Part shown: in pieces, positions 27,245 to 35,280 of the stretch
How the letters are laid out: each line of letters opens with the position of its first letter
Position numbering within the stretch: the stretch's first letter is position 1
From: Ottowia sp.
Lineage (GTDB): Bacteria > Pseudomonadota > Gammaproteobacteria > Burkholderiales > Burkholderiaceae_C
Direction: 5' to 3'
DNA: 64,000 bases
Assembly: GCF_016703145.1 (NCBI RefSeq)
Contig: NZ_JADJCO010000005.1
Location: forward strand, 496,001 to 560,000
Program-made: the position numbers and the translations under genes
The notes under the pieces: model-generated
Databases searched by the model: none
The model's input: only the letters and a program-made list of their open reading frames with translations
What the model was told of the DNA's origin: nothing

Positions 27245-27979
27245 TCAGTTTTCGCCTGCGATGCGCAGCAGTCCCGGCATGTCCAGCAAGGTGATCTGGC
27301 GATAGCCGTCGCTGTCGCCGAGGATGCCTTCATCCCGCAGCGCCGCCAGTTCCTTGCTGATGGTCTGCCTGGACACGCCGAGCATGTTCGACAGATCCGC
27401 CTGCGAGACGCGCAGTTCGGTGTGGCGCGGGGCGATCTCGGCGTGCCGCTCGCCATAGCTGTGCGCCAGGTTGAGCAGGATGACCGCGATGCGGCGGCGC
27501 AGGGGACCCAGCACCTGGCCTTCAAGACCTTCGATGTCGAGGAAGTGTCTTCGCAGCGTGAGCTGAGCGACGCCGCGCCACAGAATCGGTTCCGCATCCA
27601 ATACCTGCCGCAGGGCGGCACAGGGGATGTGGATGATCTGTGAGTCCTCGCGGGCATGCCGGGTGAAGCGCGCCGGTATGTCGTCCAGCAGGAACACCAG
27701 CCCCGTGATCTGACCGGGGCCCAGCACCGCCAACGTGTACTTGTCTCCGCCGGGGTTCGTTGCCGAGATTTCGACCGAGCCCGACACGACCACGAGAGTT
27801 TCCCGGCGCTGGCTTTCGCGCGTCGCCAATGCCATGCCGCGTGGATGGCGCCGCATGCGTGCCTGGCCGGCCAGTTCCCGCAGGCGATCCGCCGGCCAGT
27901 CCAGAAACAGCGGGCATGTGCGCAGCCGGCGCGCGATTTCTTCCTGCCTGCTCCGCAGCCTTTGCTGAGGGTTTTCCAT
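27245..27979 (-). CDS. Crp/Fnr family transcriptional regulator
   Basis: 244 residues: an N-terminal cyclic-nucleotide-binding-like beta roll (LVVVSGSVEISATNPGGDKYTLAVLGPGQITGLVFLLDD region, residues ~62-100), a dimer helix and a Crp-type helix-turn-helix (VSQADLSNMLGVSRQTISKELAALRDEGIL split at ~190-220). It has no N-terminal cysteine cluster, so it is not a classical FNR oxygen sensor. It converges on lpdA across the shared intergenic terminator. Its own upstream region ends at the IS element 74 bases away. Confidence 0.87.
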   Translation of the reverse strand: MENPQQRLRSRQEEIARRLRTCPLFLDWPADRLRELAGQARMRRHPRGMALATRESQRRETLVVVSGSVEISATNPGGDKYTLAVLGPGQITGLVFLLDDIPARFTRHAREDSQIIHIPCAALRQVLDAEPILWRGVAQLTLRRHFLDIEGLEGQVLGPLRRRIAVILLNLAHSYGERHAEIAPRHTELRVSQADLSNMLGVSRQTISKELAALRDEGILGDSDGYRQITLLDMPGLLRIAGEN

Positions 27980-28053
27980 GGTGATGTTGTGGGAAATTGG
28001 TTGCCTGGTTTACAGATTGCGCCGCAGCTTCGACCTAGAGTCCAAGGCTTTCA

Positions 28054-29528
28054 GGGCCTGTCTGAATTTTTGTGTTCGAGGCGGTTGGTTGATCTGCTCT
28101 CGATTGATTTCTCTTCTGTCTTCAGGCCCCTGCCAGGCCGCCGGAGGCGCCCCGGTTGAGCCATGTATTCATGGTTCAACCTCCTTGCTTGCTGGCGCCA
28201 TGGGTCGGCTGCGTGAAGCGATCTTCGTGGAGTATCGCGAACTGGTTCATCGCCTCCTTCCAATCCTTGGCTGCCCGTCCCCAGTCGGCCGTTATGTTGC
28301 GCAGCGCCAGCCAGATCAGCTTGGAGGCCGCATCGTCACTGGGGAAGTGTCCCCGTGTCTTGATGATCTTGCGCAGTCGCGCGTTGATGCTCTCGATGGC
28401 GTTGGTCGTGTAGATCACCCGGCGGATGGACGGTGGAAATGCAAAGAACGGAATCACCCGGTCCCACGCCCGACGCCAGGCCGCCACCACGGTGGGGAAC
28501 TTGACGCCCCACGGGCCTTGAGCGAAGGCGTCGAGTTCGGCCTCGGCCGCCTCTGCGCTGGCGGCCGTGTAGATCGGCCTGATGGCCGCCGCCAGCAGCT
28601 TGCGATCCTTCCAACTGGCGTAGTCCAGGGAGTTGCGAATCAGGTGCACGATGCACGTCTGCAGCGTGGTGGCCGGAGTACACCGCCGCCAGCGCTTCGG
28701 GCATGCCCTTCAAGCCGTCGGTGACGGCAATGAGGATGTCATTGACGCCGCGGGTCTTCAAGTCGTTGAACACCTTCATCCAGAACTTGGCGCCTTCGGT
28801 GCCCTCGATCCCTAAGCCCAGGATGTCGCGGCTGCCATCGGGCAGCACGCCCAGGGCCAGGTAGATGGCCTTGTTGCGCACCACCGCGTCTTCCTTGATC
28901 TTCACGCGCAAGGCGTCGAAGAAGACCACCGGGTACATCGGCTCCAGCGGGCGCGCCTGCCAGGCGGTGACCTCGGCCATGACGGCGTCGGTGACCGAAC
29001 TGATGAACTCGGGCGACACCTCCACGCCGTAGCTCTCCAGCAGGAAGCCCTGGATCTCGCGCATGGTCAGGCCGCGCGCGTACATGGCCACGATCTTGTC
29101 GTCGAAGCCGGTGAAGCGGCGTTCGTGCTTGGGGATGAGCACCGGCTCGAAGGAGCCGGCGCGGTCGCGCGGGACTTCGATGCGCAGCGGCCCATCGTCG
29201 GTCAGCACGGTCTTGGCGCTGCGGCCGTTGCGCTGGTTGGCAGTGCCGGCCTCGGGCTTGCTCGCGCCATTCGGGTAGCCCAAATGGTGCGACATCTCGG
29301 CACCCAGGGCGCGCTCGATCAACGCCTTCTTGAATGCCACCGTCGCCGCGTTCACGGCATCGCCGGTCATGGGCCCCGAGACGAACTGGTCAATCAGCTC
29401 CTTCGGGATCGACGGCAGCGCCGCCATCTTGGCGGCGATCGCCGCGTTCTTCATCTTCGTCTTGCTCGTCGGCATACATGTTCCTGGTCGTCATGCTATG
29501 CCTCGAACACAAAATTCAGGACAGGCTC
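28054..29528 (-). mobile_element. IS256-family insertion sequence
   Basis: About 1.48 kb bounded by terminal inverted repeats at 28056-28082 and 29500-29526 that match over ~27 bp (sharing CCTGTC and GAATTTT and GTGTTCGAGGC blocks). It is flanked by a perfect 8 bp target duplication GGCTTTCA at 28046-28053 and 29529-29536, the size expected for IS256. It carries one frameshifted transposase gene. It lies 34 bases upstream of the DUF1254 start, so that gene's native promoter is probably displaced. Confidence 0.9.
28176..29475 (-). pseudogene. IS256-type mutator transposase, frameshifted
   Basis: The first part (from 29475) reads MPTSKTKMKNAAIAAKMAA through FFDALRVKIKED and the catalytic DGLKGMPEALAAVY. 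The second part (28176-28674) reads CIVHLIRNSLDYASWKDRK through YTTNAIESINARLRKIIKTR to the end. One extra base near 28677 (GGCCGGAGTACACC where the family has no A) breaks the frame between them. Removing it restores a ~430-residue Mut-type DDE transposase. The element is therefore probably immobile on its own unless the extra base is a sequencing error. Confidence 0.88.
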
Positions 29529-29561
29529 GGCTTTCATGCTTATTTCAAGGAGACATCAAAA

Positions 29562-30608
29562 ATGAAAGCTCGCTCTGTGGTTCTCACGGTCGCCGCGCTG
29601 AGCGTGGGCGCCTGCGCCATCGTATCCCCAGCCCACGCGCAGACCGCCACGCCACCCGCCATGCCCGTGAGCGTTGACAACTTCGCCCGCGCGGAGACCG
29701 ACTACTACTTTGGCGAACGCGTGAAACCTGTCGGCATCGGAAAGCTCGGGCACCGCCGCGATCTCGCCTCGATCGACAATCAGGTCGTCGTCCGCATCAA
29801 CCGGGACACGCTCTATTCCTCCGGGGTGTTCGACCTCGACGCCGCCCCCGTGACCATCACGCTGCCCGAGGCTGGCAAGCGCTACATGTCGATGCAGATC
29901 ATCAGCCAGGACCACTACACCACGCACGTCTTCCACGGCACCGGCGCGCACACGCTGACCCGGCAGAACGTCGGCACGCGCTACGCCTACGTGCTCGTCC
30001 GGACCTTCGTGGATCCCAGCAGCGCGGACGACCTCAAACAGGTTCGCGCGCTCCAGGACGCCATCCAGGTCAGCCAGAAGGAGCCCGGCAAATTCGAGGT
30101 GCCGCAGTGGGATGCGGCCGGCCGCAAGAAGGTGCGCGATGCGCTGCTCGTGCTGCCCTCCACCGTGCCGGATGCGAAAAGGACGTTCGGCCCCAAGGCC
30201 GAGGTGGACCCGGTGCGGCACCTGATCGGGACCGCGTCTGGCTGGGCCGGGCTGCCCGAGAAGGAGACGATGTACGAGAGTTTCTACCCGGCCAACGCCG
30301 ACGGAAAAACCGTGTACCGCCTGACCCTCAAGGACGTGCCGGTGGACGGCTTCTGGTCGGTCAGCGTCTATAACGTCCAGGGCTTTTTCGACAAGAACGC
30401 CGAGAACGCCTACACGCTGAACAACGCAACCGCCAAACGCGCCAGCGATGGCGCCATCACCATCCAGTTCGGTGGTTGCGACGGCGGCAAGGTCGCCAAC
30501 TGCCTGCCGGTCGCGCCGGGCTGGAACTACACCGTGCGCCTGTACCAGCCGCGGGCGGAAATCGTCAGCGGCGCCTGGAAGTTTCCTGAAGCGCAGCCGG
30601 TGAACTGA
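29562..30608 (+). CDS. DUF1254/DUF1214 family exported protein
   Basis: 348 residues with a signal peptide (~1-27, cleavage near AHAQ), an N-terminal DUF1254 domain (VVRINRDTLYSSGVFDLDA, MSMQIISQDHYTTHVFHGTG, YVLVRTFVDP) and a C-terminal DUF1214 domain (VDGFWSVSVYNVQGFFDKN). Start at 29562 has AAGGAG ~10 bases upstream. The family's function is not settled. The IS256-type element ends 33 bases upstream, so expression now depends on IS sequence or is lost. A strong terminator follows. Confidence 0.87.
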   Translation: MKARSVVLTVAALSVGACAIVSPAHAQTATPPAMPVSVDNFARAETDYYFGERVKPVGIGKLGHRRDLASIDNQVVVRINRDTLYSSGVFDLDAAPVTITLPEAGKRYMSMQIISQDHYTTHVFHGTGAHTLTRQNVGTRYAYVLVRTFVDPSSADDLKQVRALQDAIQVSQKEPGKFEVPQWDAAGRKKVRDALLVLPSTVPDAKRTFGPKAEVDPVRHLIGTASGWAGLPEKETMYESFYPANADGKTVYRLTLKDVPVDGFWSVSVYNVQGFFDKNAENAYTLNNATAKRASDGAITIQFGGCDGGKVANCLPVAPGWNYTVRLYQPRAEIVSGAWKFPEAQPVN

Positions 30609-30631
30609 CCTGCAGCGTTGTTCTCCCCTCC

Positions 30632-30663
30632 AAGCCCGGACCGGCAACGGTCCGGGCTTTTTC
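30632..30663 (+). terminator. Intrinsic terminator after the DUF1254 gene
   Basis: AAGCCCGGACCG, a GCAA loop, CGGTCCGGGCTT and a TTTT tail: a 12 bp perfect stem with U-tract, 24 bases after the stop. Confidence 0.9.
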
Positions 30664-30679
30664 AATGGCGCTTTTTATT

Positions 30680-30743
30680 CATTGCGCCATAATGGCGCAA
30701 TGAATTCTTCAATAGCGCCACTTATGGCGCCCATGATTGCGCC
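30680..30743 (+). promoter_or_regulatory. GCGCCA/TGGCGC operator cluster at the Fic gene start
   Basis: A perfect palindrome at 30680-30702 (CATTGCGCCAT, one central base, ATGGCGCAATG) is followed by further GCGCCA or TGGCGC half-sites up to ATTGCGCCA at 30735-30743. More TGGCGCAATT copies occur inside the gene at ~30802 and 30814. The palindrome overlaps the first possible ATG. It looks like a repressor binding cluster, possibly autoregulatory because the protein carries an N-terminal helix-turn-helix-like region. Confidence 0.55.
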
Positions 30744-32166
30744 AAAAGACGCTGATATTCTGCTGCGAGCGCTTCAAAGCCATGGAATGCAAGGTGCTGC
30801 CGTGGCGCAATTGTTGGCGCAATTGCCCGGCATTCCCCGCCGCACGGCGCAGCGCTGGCTGGCGCAGTGCGTGCAGGCCGGGCAGGCGCGGGCCGTGGGA
30901 GAAGGGCGGGGGCGGCGATACGTGGCCGTGGCGCCGCGGTGGCATGCGCCGCCGTTACCTGCCGCCGTACATCGGGTCAGCGAACCCAGCCCGCCGCCCC
31001 TGTGGAGCCTCGACGACCTGCCCAGCGGCCTGGCCCTCTCACCCGAGGGCCGCGAGATCTGGGCCTACGTGAGCCAGCCCGTCACCGCCCGCACGCCCGT
31101 GGGCTACCAGCGCGACTGGATCGACGGCTACGTGCCCGGCCGCAGCTTCTACCTGCCCGAACCCGTGCGCCGCCAGTTGCACGCCATGGGCCGCACGCCC
31201 GACGAGCAGGCGCCGGCGGGCACGTACAGCCGCGCGATCCTCGACCGGCTGCTGATCGACCTCTCCTGGGCGTCGAGCCACCTGGAGGGCAACACCTATT
31301 CGCGCCTGGACACGCGCGAGCTGATCCGCCATGGCACGGCGGCCGAGGGCAAGGGGCGTGTCGAGACGCAGATGATCCTGAACCACAAGGCCGCCATCGA
31401 ACTGCTGGTGGATGCGTCAGCCCAGCCCGGCCCGCCCTTCAGCCCCTTCAGCCGTTATCTTCTGATGAACCTGCACGCCACCCTGGCCGAGAACCTGCTG
31501 CCCAACCCCGCCGACGAGGGCAGGGTGCGCCAACACGCGGTGGACATCGGCCAGAGCGTATTCCGTCCGCTCGATGCGCCACAGGTGCTCGATGAACTGG
31601 TCGATGTGCTGATCGAAAAGGCCAACGCCATCGCCGACCCGTTCGAGCAGGCCTTCTTCATGATGGTGCACGTGCCCTACCTGCAGCCCTTCGCCGACAT
31701 CAACAAGCGCACCTCGCGCCTCGCGGCCAACCTGCCGCTGTTCCGCGCCAACCTCTGCCCGCTGACCTTCGTGGACGTGCCGCCCGAGGCCTATGCGCGC
31801 GCCATGCTCGGCGTGTATGAAATGGGCCGCGTGGAGCTGCTGCGCGACCTGTTGGTCTGGGCCTACGAGCGCAGCACGGCGGAGTACGTTGCCATCCGCC
31901 AGACCCTGGCCGAGCCCGACCCGCTGCGGCTGGCGTGGCGCCAGCTCATCAAGGACACGGTGCACGCCGTCGTCACCCAGCCCGGCGTGGATGCGGTGGG
32001 CCTGGTGGAGCAAGCCGTCGCCGCCCACGTGCCCGAGCCCGAGCGCGCGGCGGTGCGGGCCGTCATCCTCGACGAACTGCGCCGCCTGCACGAAGGCGTG
32101 CTGGCCCGCTACCGCCTGCGGCCCGGCCAGTGGAGAGACTGGATCGCGGCGCAGGGGCGCTATTGA
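30700..32166 (+). CDS. Fic family protein with atypical active-site motif
   Basis: About 488 residues if read from the ATG at 30700; ATGs at 30724 and 30733 are alternatives and none has a strong ribosome site. Residues ~15-70 look like a helix-turn-helix (GIPRRTAQRWLAQC). An inhibitory-helix motif SSHLEGN (E196) is present, as in class II Fic proteins. The active-site loop reads QPFADINKRTSR (Q329), instead of HPFx(D/E)GNGRxxR: the catalytic His is Gln and both glycines differ. AMPylation is therefore doubtful. The C-terminal ~130 residues are helical. It converges on a small membrane-protein gene. Confidence 0.85.
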   Translation: MNSSIAPLMAPMIAPKDADILLRALQSHGMQGAAVAQLLAQLPGIPRRTAQRWLAQCVQAGQARAVGEGRGRRYVAVAPRWHAPPLPAAVHRVSEPSPPPLWSLDDLPSGLALSPEGREIWAYVSQPVTARTPVGYQRDWIDGYVPGRSFYLPEPVRRQLHAMGRTPDEQAPAGTYSRAILDRLLIDLSWASSHLEGNTYSRLDTRELIRHGTAAEGKGRVETQMILNHKAAIELLVDASAQPGPPFSPFSRYLLMNLHATLAENLLPNPADEGRVRQHAVDIGQSVFRPLDAPQVLDELVDVLIEKANAIADPFEQAFFMMVHVPYLQPFADINKRTSRLAANLPLFRANLCPLTFVDVPPEAYARAMLGVYEMGRVELLRDLLVWAYERSTAEYVAIRQTLAEPDPLRLAWRQLIKDTVHAVVTQPGVDAVGLVEQAVAAHVPEPERAAVRAVILDELRRLHEGVLARYRLRPGQWRDWIAAQGRY

Positions 32167-32177
32167 TAGCGGATGGT

Positions 32178-32888
32178 TCAGGACGCGCCGTTGTCCTGCG
32201 CGTCGCCGGCGAGGCCGTGCACTCCCGCGCCCATGGCCATCGCACCCCCACCACCGCCCGCGCCACCACCACCACCACCCGCGCGGCCTCCGCCGGCGCG
32301 GTCAGCATTGCCGCGCCTGTTCGCGGCGGCGCCGCCACCGGGCCGCAGCGGCCCCTGGTGGGGAACGGGCAGCGTGGCCGGGATGGGCTCCAGGTCCAGC
32401 GCGGCGCGGATGAACTGGCGCAGCGACACCACCAGCGCCGCCGTCTCGATGCTGCGGCCCGCCACCATGTCCTGCGCGGTCTGGGTGGCCAGCCGCACCT
32501 GCTCCTCGGTGCCGAGCAGGATCACGTCGGACAGCGCGGCCTCCACCGCGTCGCGGATGCGGCGCTGGCGCTCGGTGCTGGCGGACGAGGGCGGGCGGGC
32601 GTCGTCCGCCTCATCCGCATCGGCCGCGTCGCCGGCCGGCGGGTGCAGGTCGCGCATGTGGATCGGGCTGACCTGCAACTGCCCGGTGAACGAGCCGCCC
32701 AGCGTCTTGTAGGCGGCGATCAGCGTCTTCAGGCGCTCGTTGATCTGGCGGTTCTCCCGCTCGCGGCGGCGCTGCATGGTCTGCATGAAGACCAGCCGGA
32801 TGCCCACCATGACCAGCGACGCCAGCAGCAGCCCCAGCACGGTGGAGAGCAAGGCGGGCCAGGAGCTGAAGTCCAGCATGTTGCGCAT
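32178..32888 (-). CDS. Uncharacterised single-pass membrane protein with Gly-rich tail
   Basis: 236 residues starting MRNMLDFSSWPALLSTVLG; the start at 32888 places the sole membrane segment at ~8-32, followed by an Arg/Glu-rich helix (QRRRERENRQINERLKTL), an Asp/Glu/Ala-rich stretch and a helical domain (IRDAVEAALSDVILLGTEEQ). The last ~50 residues are Gly/Ala-rich low complexity. I do not recognise a named family. It converges with the Fic gene (11-base gap) and diverges from the methyltransferase. Confidence 0.6.
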   Translation of the reverse strand: MRNMLDFSSWPALLSTVLGLLLASLVMVGIRLVFMQTMQRRRERENRQINERLKTLIAAYKTLGGSFTGQLQVSPIHMRDLHPPAGDAADADEADDARPPSSASTERQRRIRDAVEAALSDVILLGTEEQVRLATQTAQDMVAGRSIETAALVVSLRQFIRAALDLEPIPATLPVPHQGPLRPGGGAAANRRGNADRAGGGRAGGGGGGAGGGGGAMAMGAGVHGLAGDAQDNGAS

Positions 32889-33016
32889 GGCAGGCTCGGG
32901 CGGGCGGGCCGCCGCGGGAGTGATCGACGGGCCATGATAGACGGCCGTGCATGCCCGCGCAGCCCGCCCGGATGGCAAGATCGCCGTCCCGGGCGTGCTG
33001 CGTCGCTGTCACGGAT

Positions 33017-33080
33017 ACTACTTAATTGATAGCTGCCTGCGCTTGATACACGCTGGCCAGCGCCCGAAAACACTTGAAAA
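33017..33080 (-). repeat. Dispersed ~60 bp repeat, copy 8
   Basis: In minus orientation: TTTTCAAGTGTTTTCGGGCG, CTGGCCAGCGTGTATCAAGCGC, AGCTATCAATTAAGTAGT. It covers the upstream region and the TTG start codon (33074) of the methyltransferase gene. This copy resembles the AGCGCT-type variant more than the TAGCCCGC variant. Confidence 0.7.
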
Positions 33081-34036
33081 ATCCCTTGCAAGCCTTGCTC
33101 GACGCCATCGCCGCGATGCCGCTGCCCACGGACGCCTGCCGCATCTTCCATGGCCGGGGCGGCCTGCACCCGGGCTGCGAGGTGTGGACGCTGGACGCCT
33201 ACCCGCCCGTCTTCGTCCTGACCAGCTTCGCGCCCGCCAGCGACGCGCAACTGGCCGCCGTCGGCGCCGCGCTTCAGGCGCGCTGGGCCGACCTGGCGCC
33301 AGGTCGGCCGCTCGACTGGATGTTCCAGCAGCGCGGCGAGGCCCAGCGCCTGCAGGGCCGCAGCGACACCCGCCTGATGGCCGGCAGCGTGCCCGACCCG
33401 CACCTCGTCACCGAGGCCGGCGCGCGCTTTCGCGTGCATGTGCTGCGCGGCCAGAATCACGGCCTGTTCCTGGACATGGCCGAAGGCCGCCGCTGGGTGC
33501 GCGAATTCGCGGCGGCTTATCTGGCGCGCGAAGGGCGCGGTGCCCGCGTGCTCAACCTGTTCGCCTACACCTGCGCCTTCTCGGTCGCCGCGCTGCAGGG
33601 CGGGGCGGCTCGGGTGGTCAACGTGGACATGGCCCGCGGCGCCCTCGCGCTGGGCCAGCAGAACCACCACCTCAACGGCCTGGCCACCGGCGCCGTCTTT
33701 CTGGCGCACGACATCTTTTCATCCTGGGGCAAGATCACGCGCGGCGGCCCCTACGACCTGGTCATCGCCGACCCGCCCAGCTACCAGAAAGGCAGCTTCG
33801 TCGCCACCAAGGACTACGCCCGCATCCTGCGCCGCCTGCCCGCCTTGCTGGCGTCCGGTGGCCACGCGCTGCTGTGCCTGAATGCGCCGGAGCTGGGCCT
33901 GGACTTCCTGCGGCAGCAGGTGAGCGAGCAGGCGCCGGAACTGGCGTTCGTGCGGCGTGTGGCGAACCCGGCGGTGTTCGCGGATGTGGATGAGCAGAGG
34001 GGGTTGAAGGTGGCGGTGTATCGGCAAGGGGCGTAG
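33074..34036 (+). CDS. RlmI-like class I SAM-dependent methyltransferase
   Basis: 320 residues if the TTG at 33074 is used; an ATG at 33116 (MPLPTDACRIFHGRGG) is the alternative. The fold has FGQN-like RGQNHGLFLDMAEGRRWV, the SAM motif VLNLFAYTCAFSVAALQGGA, VVNVDMARGAL and the catalytic-type motif DLVIADPPSYQKGSF. This matches the rRNA cytosine-C5 methyltransferase RlmI/RlmK group, but without the N-terminal PUA domain, so the substrate is uncertain. The TTG start lies within a dispersed repeat copy. Confidence 0.82.
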   Translation: MKNPLQALLDAIAAMPLPTDACRIFHGRGGLHPGCEVWTLDAYPPVFVLTSFAPASDAQLAAVGAALQARWADLAPGRPLDWMFQQRGEAQRLQGRSDTRLMAGSVPDPHLVTEAGARFRVHVLRGQNHGLFLDMAEGRRWVREFAAAYLAREGRGARVLNLFAYTCAFSVAALQGGAARVVNVDMARGALALGQQNHHLNGLATGAVFLAHDIFSSWGKITRGGPYDLVIADPPSYQKGSFVATKDYARILRRLPALLASGGHALLCLNAPELGLDFLRQQVSEQAPELAFVRRVANPAVFADVDEQRGLKVAVYRQGA

Positions 34037-34148
34037 CGGCCAGCCGTGACGGGTGTCCCGGCGGGCTCGCTGCAGGCCCCTTTCACAGGCAACGGCCAGG
34101 GTCCGCGCAACCAGGCTCTGCCGCGGCGCCATTGACAGCAGTGATGGC

Positions 34149-34169
34149 AATGACGACAATGAAGTCATT
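34149..34169 (+). promoter_or_regulatory. Inverted repeat before the toxin-antitoxin pair
   Basis: AATGAC and GTCATT separated by 9 bases, 20 bases upstream of the antitoxin start. This is the usual place for a FitAB/VapBC autoregulatory operator. Confidence 0.45.
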
Positions 34170-34189
34170 CCAGGCTCGGAGCTGCAATC

Positions 34190-34441
34190 ATGGCGGTACT
34201 GACCATTCGCAATGTGGATGAAGAGATCAAGACGTCCTTGCGCGTGCGTGCCGCGCGGCGGGGCGTGTCGATGGAGGAGGAGGCGCGGCGCATCTTGCGC
34301 GACGTGCTGGCCCCCGCGGACGCGCAGGCGCCGTTGGGCCAGCGTTTGCTGAACCGCTTCAGCGGCCTGGCCCGCGAGGACTTCACGCCGCCTGGGCGGC
34401 AGGCGCCGCGCCCGCCGCCCGCATGGGATGACGGCCCATGA
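34190..34441 (+). CDS. FitA-like ribbon-helix-helix antitoxin
   Basis: 83 residues. The N-terminus MAVLTIRNVDEEIKTSLRVRAARRGVSMEEEARRILRD (residues 1-38) is the Arc/FitA ribbon-helix-helix pattern; the Pro-rich C-terminus should bind the toxin. Its stop overlaps the toxin start as ATGA, the classic coupled arrangement. It should neutralise the PIN toxin and bind the operator upstream. Confidence 0.88.
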   Translation: MAVLTIRNVDEEIKTSLRVRAARRGVSMEEEARRILRDVLAPADAQAPLGQRLLNRFSGLAREDFTPPGRQAPRPPPAWDDGP

Positions 34442-34878
34442 TCTTGCTCGACACCAACGTGCTGTCGGAATTCATGCGCCCCCAGCCCGCGCCCCAAGTG
34501 GTCGCCTGGCTGGATGGGCAGGCAGCGCATGCGCTGCACGTGAGCGCGGTGAGCCGCGCTGAAATCGAGCTGGGCCTGGCCCTGATGCCCGCAGGCAAGC
34601 GCCAGTCGGCGCTGGCGTCGGCGGCCAACGGGATGTTCGAGGAAGACTTTGCCGGCCGCTGCCTGCCTTTCGACGAGGTGGCCGCCACGCACTACGCCCG
34701 CATCGTTGCCGCCCGCACCCGCATCGGCAGGCCCATCAGCGTGGAAGACGCGCAGATCGCCGCCATTGCATTGGCGCGCGGCATGCGCGTGGCCACCCGC
34801 AACACGGCGGATTTCGACTTCATCGAGAGGTTGCGGTTGATCGACCCGTGGACAGTTCAACCTGACTTCGGCAATTGA
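34438..34878 (+). CDS. PIN-domain toxin, FitB/VapC type
   Basis: 146 residues starting MILLDTNVLSEFMRP, with the PIN acidic residues D5, the Glu in SRAEIELGLALMP, and the late SVEDAQIAAIALARGMRVATRNTADFDFI block (split here) supplying further metal-binding aspartates. It should be a Mg-dependent ribonuclease held in check by the overlapping antitoxin. All key residues are present, so the pair looks functional. It borders a chain of broken toxin and CRISPR genes. Confidence 0.9.
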   Translation: MILLDTNVLSEFMRPQPAPQVVAWLDGQAAHALHVSAVSRAEIELGLALMPAGKRQSALASAANGMFEEDFAGRCLPFDEVAATHYARIVAARTRIGRPISVEDAQIAAIALARGMRVATRNTADFDFIERLRLIDPWTVQPDFGN

Positions 34879-34887
34879 TCTCTTGTC

Positions 34888-35067
34888 CTTGCCTCGAAAC
34901 CCGAATGGAAGGGCTCCGACGAGGCCGACAACCACGTTCTGGAACTGGCGGTGGCTGCATCCGCCCAAGCCATCGTGACGCACAACACCCGTGATTTCCG
35001 CCGTGCCGAGCTGCGTTTTCCGAATCTGGCCGTGCGAACCCCGGCCGAACTCCTGATGGAGGATTGA
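34888..35067 (+). pseudogene. Relic of a second PIN-domain toxin (C-terminal part)
   Basis: The frame 34888-35067 reads LASKPEWKGSDEADNHVLEL, then AVAASAQAIVTHNTRDFRRA and ELRFPNLAVRTPAELLMED before TGA. The THNTRDF segment and the ending are typical of the COG1569-type PIN family. There is no start codon and the N-terminal half is absent, so this is a remnant. Its 3' end abuts the truncated cas1 fragment on the other strand. Confidence 0.75.
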
Positions 35068-35280
35068 CAGGTCTGTGGTGACGCTTTCTTCGTAGGCGGC
35101 GTAGTAGCGTTGGCGCCCGGCCTTGCCCAGCAGGCAGCCGGTGCTGGACTGGCTGAAGTGGTCTTTGGTGAGGGTTTGCTGGCGCACGAGTTGCAGGCAC
35201 AGGCCGTCGGCCAGGGGGCGCACGGTTTCGAGCAGATCGCAGGCCAGCGATTCGCGGCCGAAACTGGGCTGGTGCCGTAA
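35068..35280 (-). pseudogene. cas1 relic (C-terminal fragment)
   Basis: The minus-strand frame reads LRHQPSFGRESLACDLLETV, RPLADGLCLQLVRQQTLTKD, HFSQSSTGCLLGKAGRQRYYAAYEE. This matches the C-terminal helical domain of Cas1 (pattern HQ..FGRESLA.DL.E..RP..D, then GR.R...AYE), the CRISPR adaptation integrase. The N-terminal two-thirds, including most catalytic residues, and the extreme C-terminus are missing. It joins the DUF1887 fragment out of frame at about 35275-35290. Confidence 0.7.

Noticed and set aside
34165..35067. Minus frame continuing from the cas1 relic to 34165
   Set aside because: Below about 35068 it is antisense to the PIN relic and the FitAB-type genes and no longer resembles Cas1.
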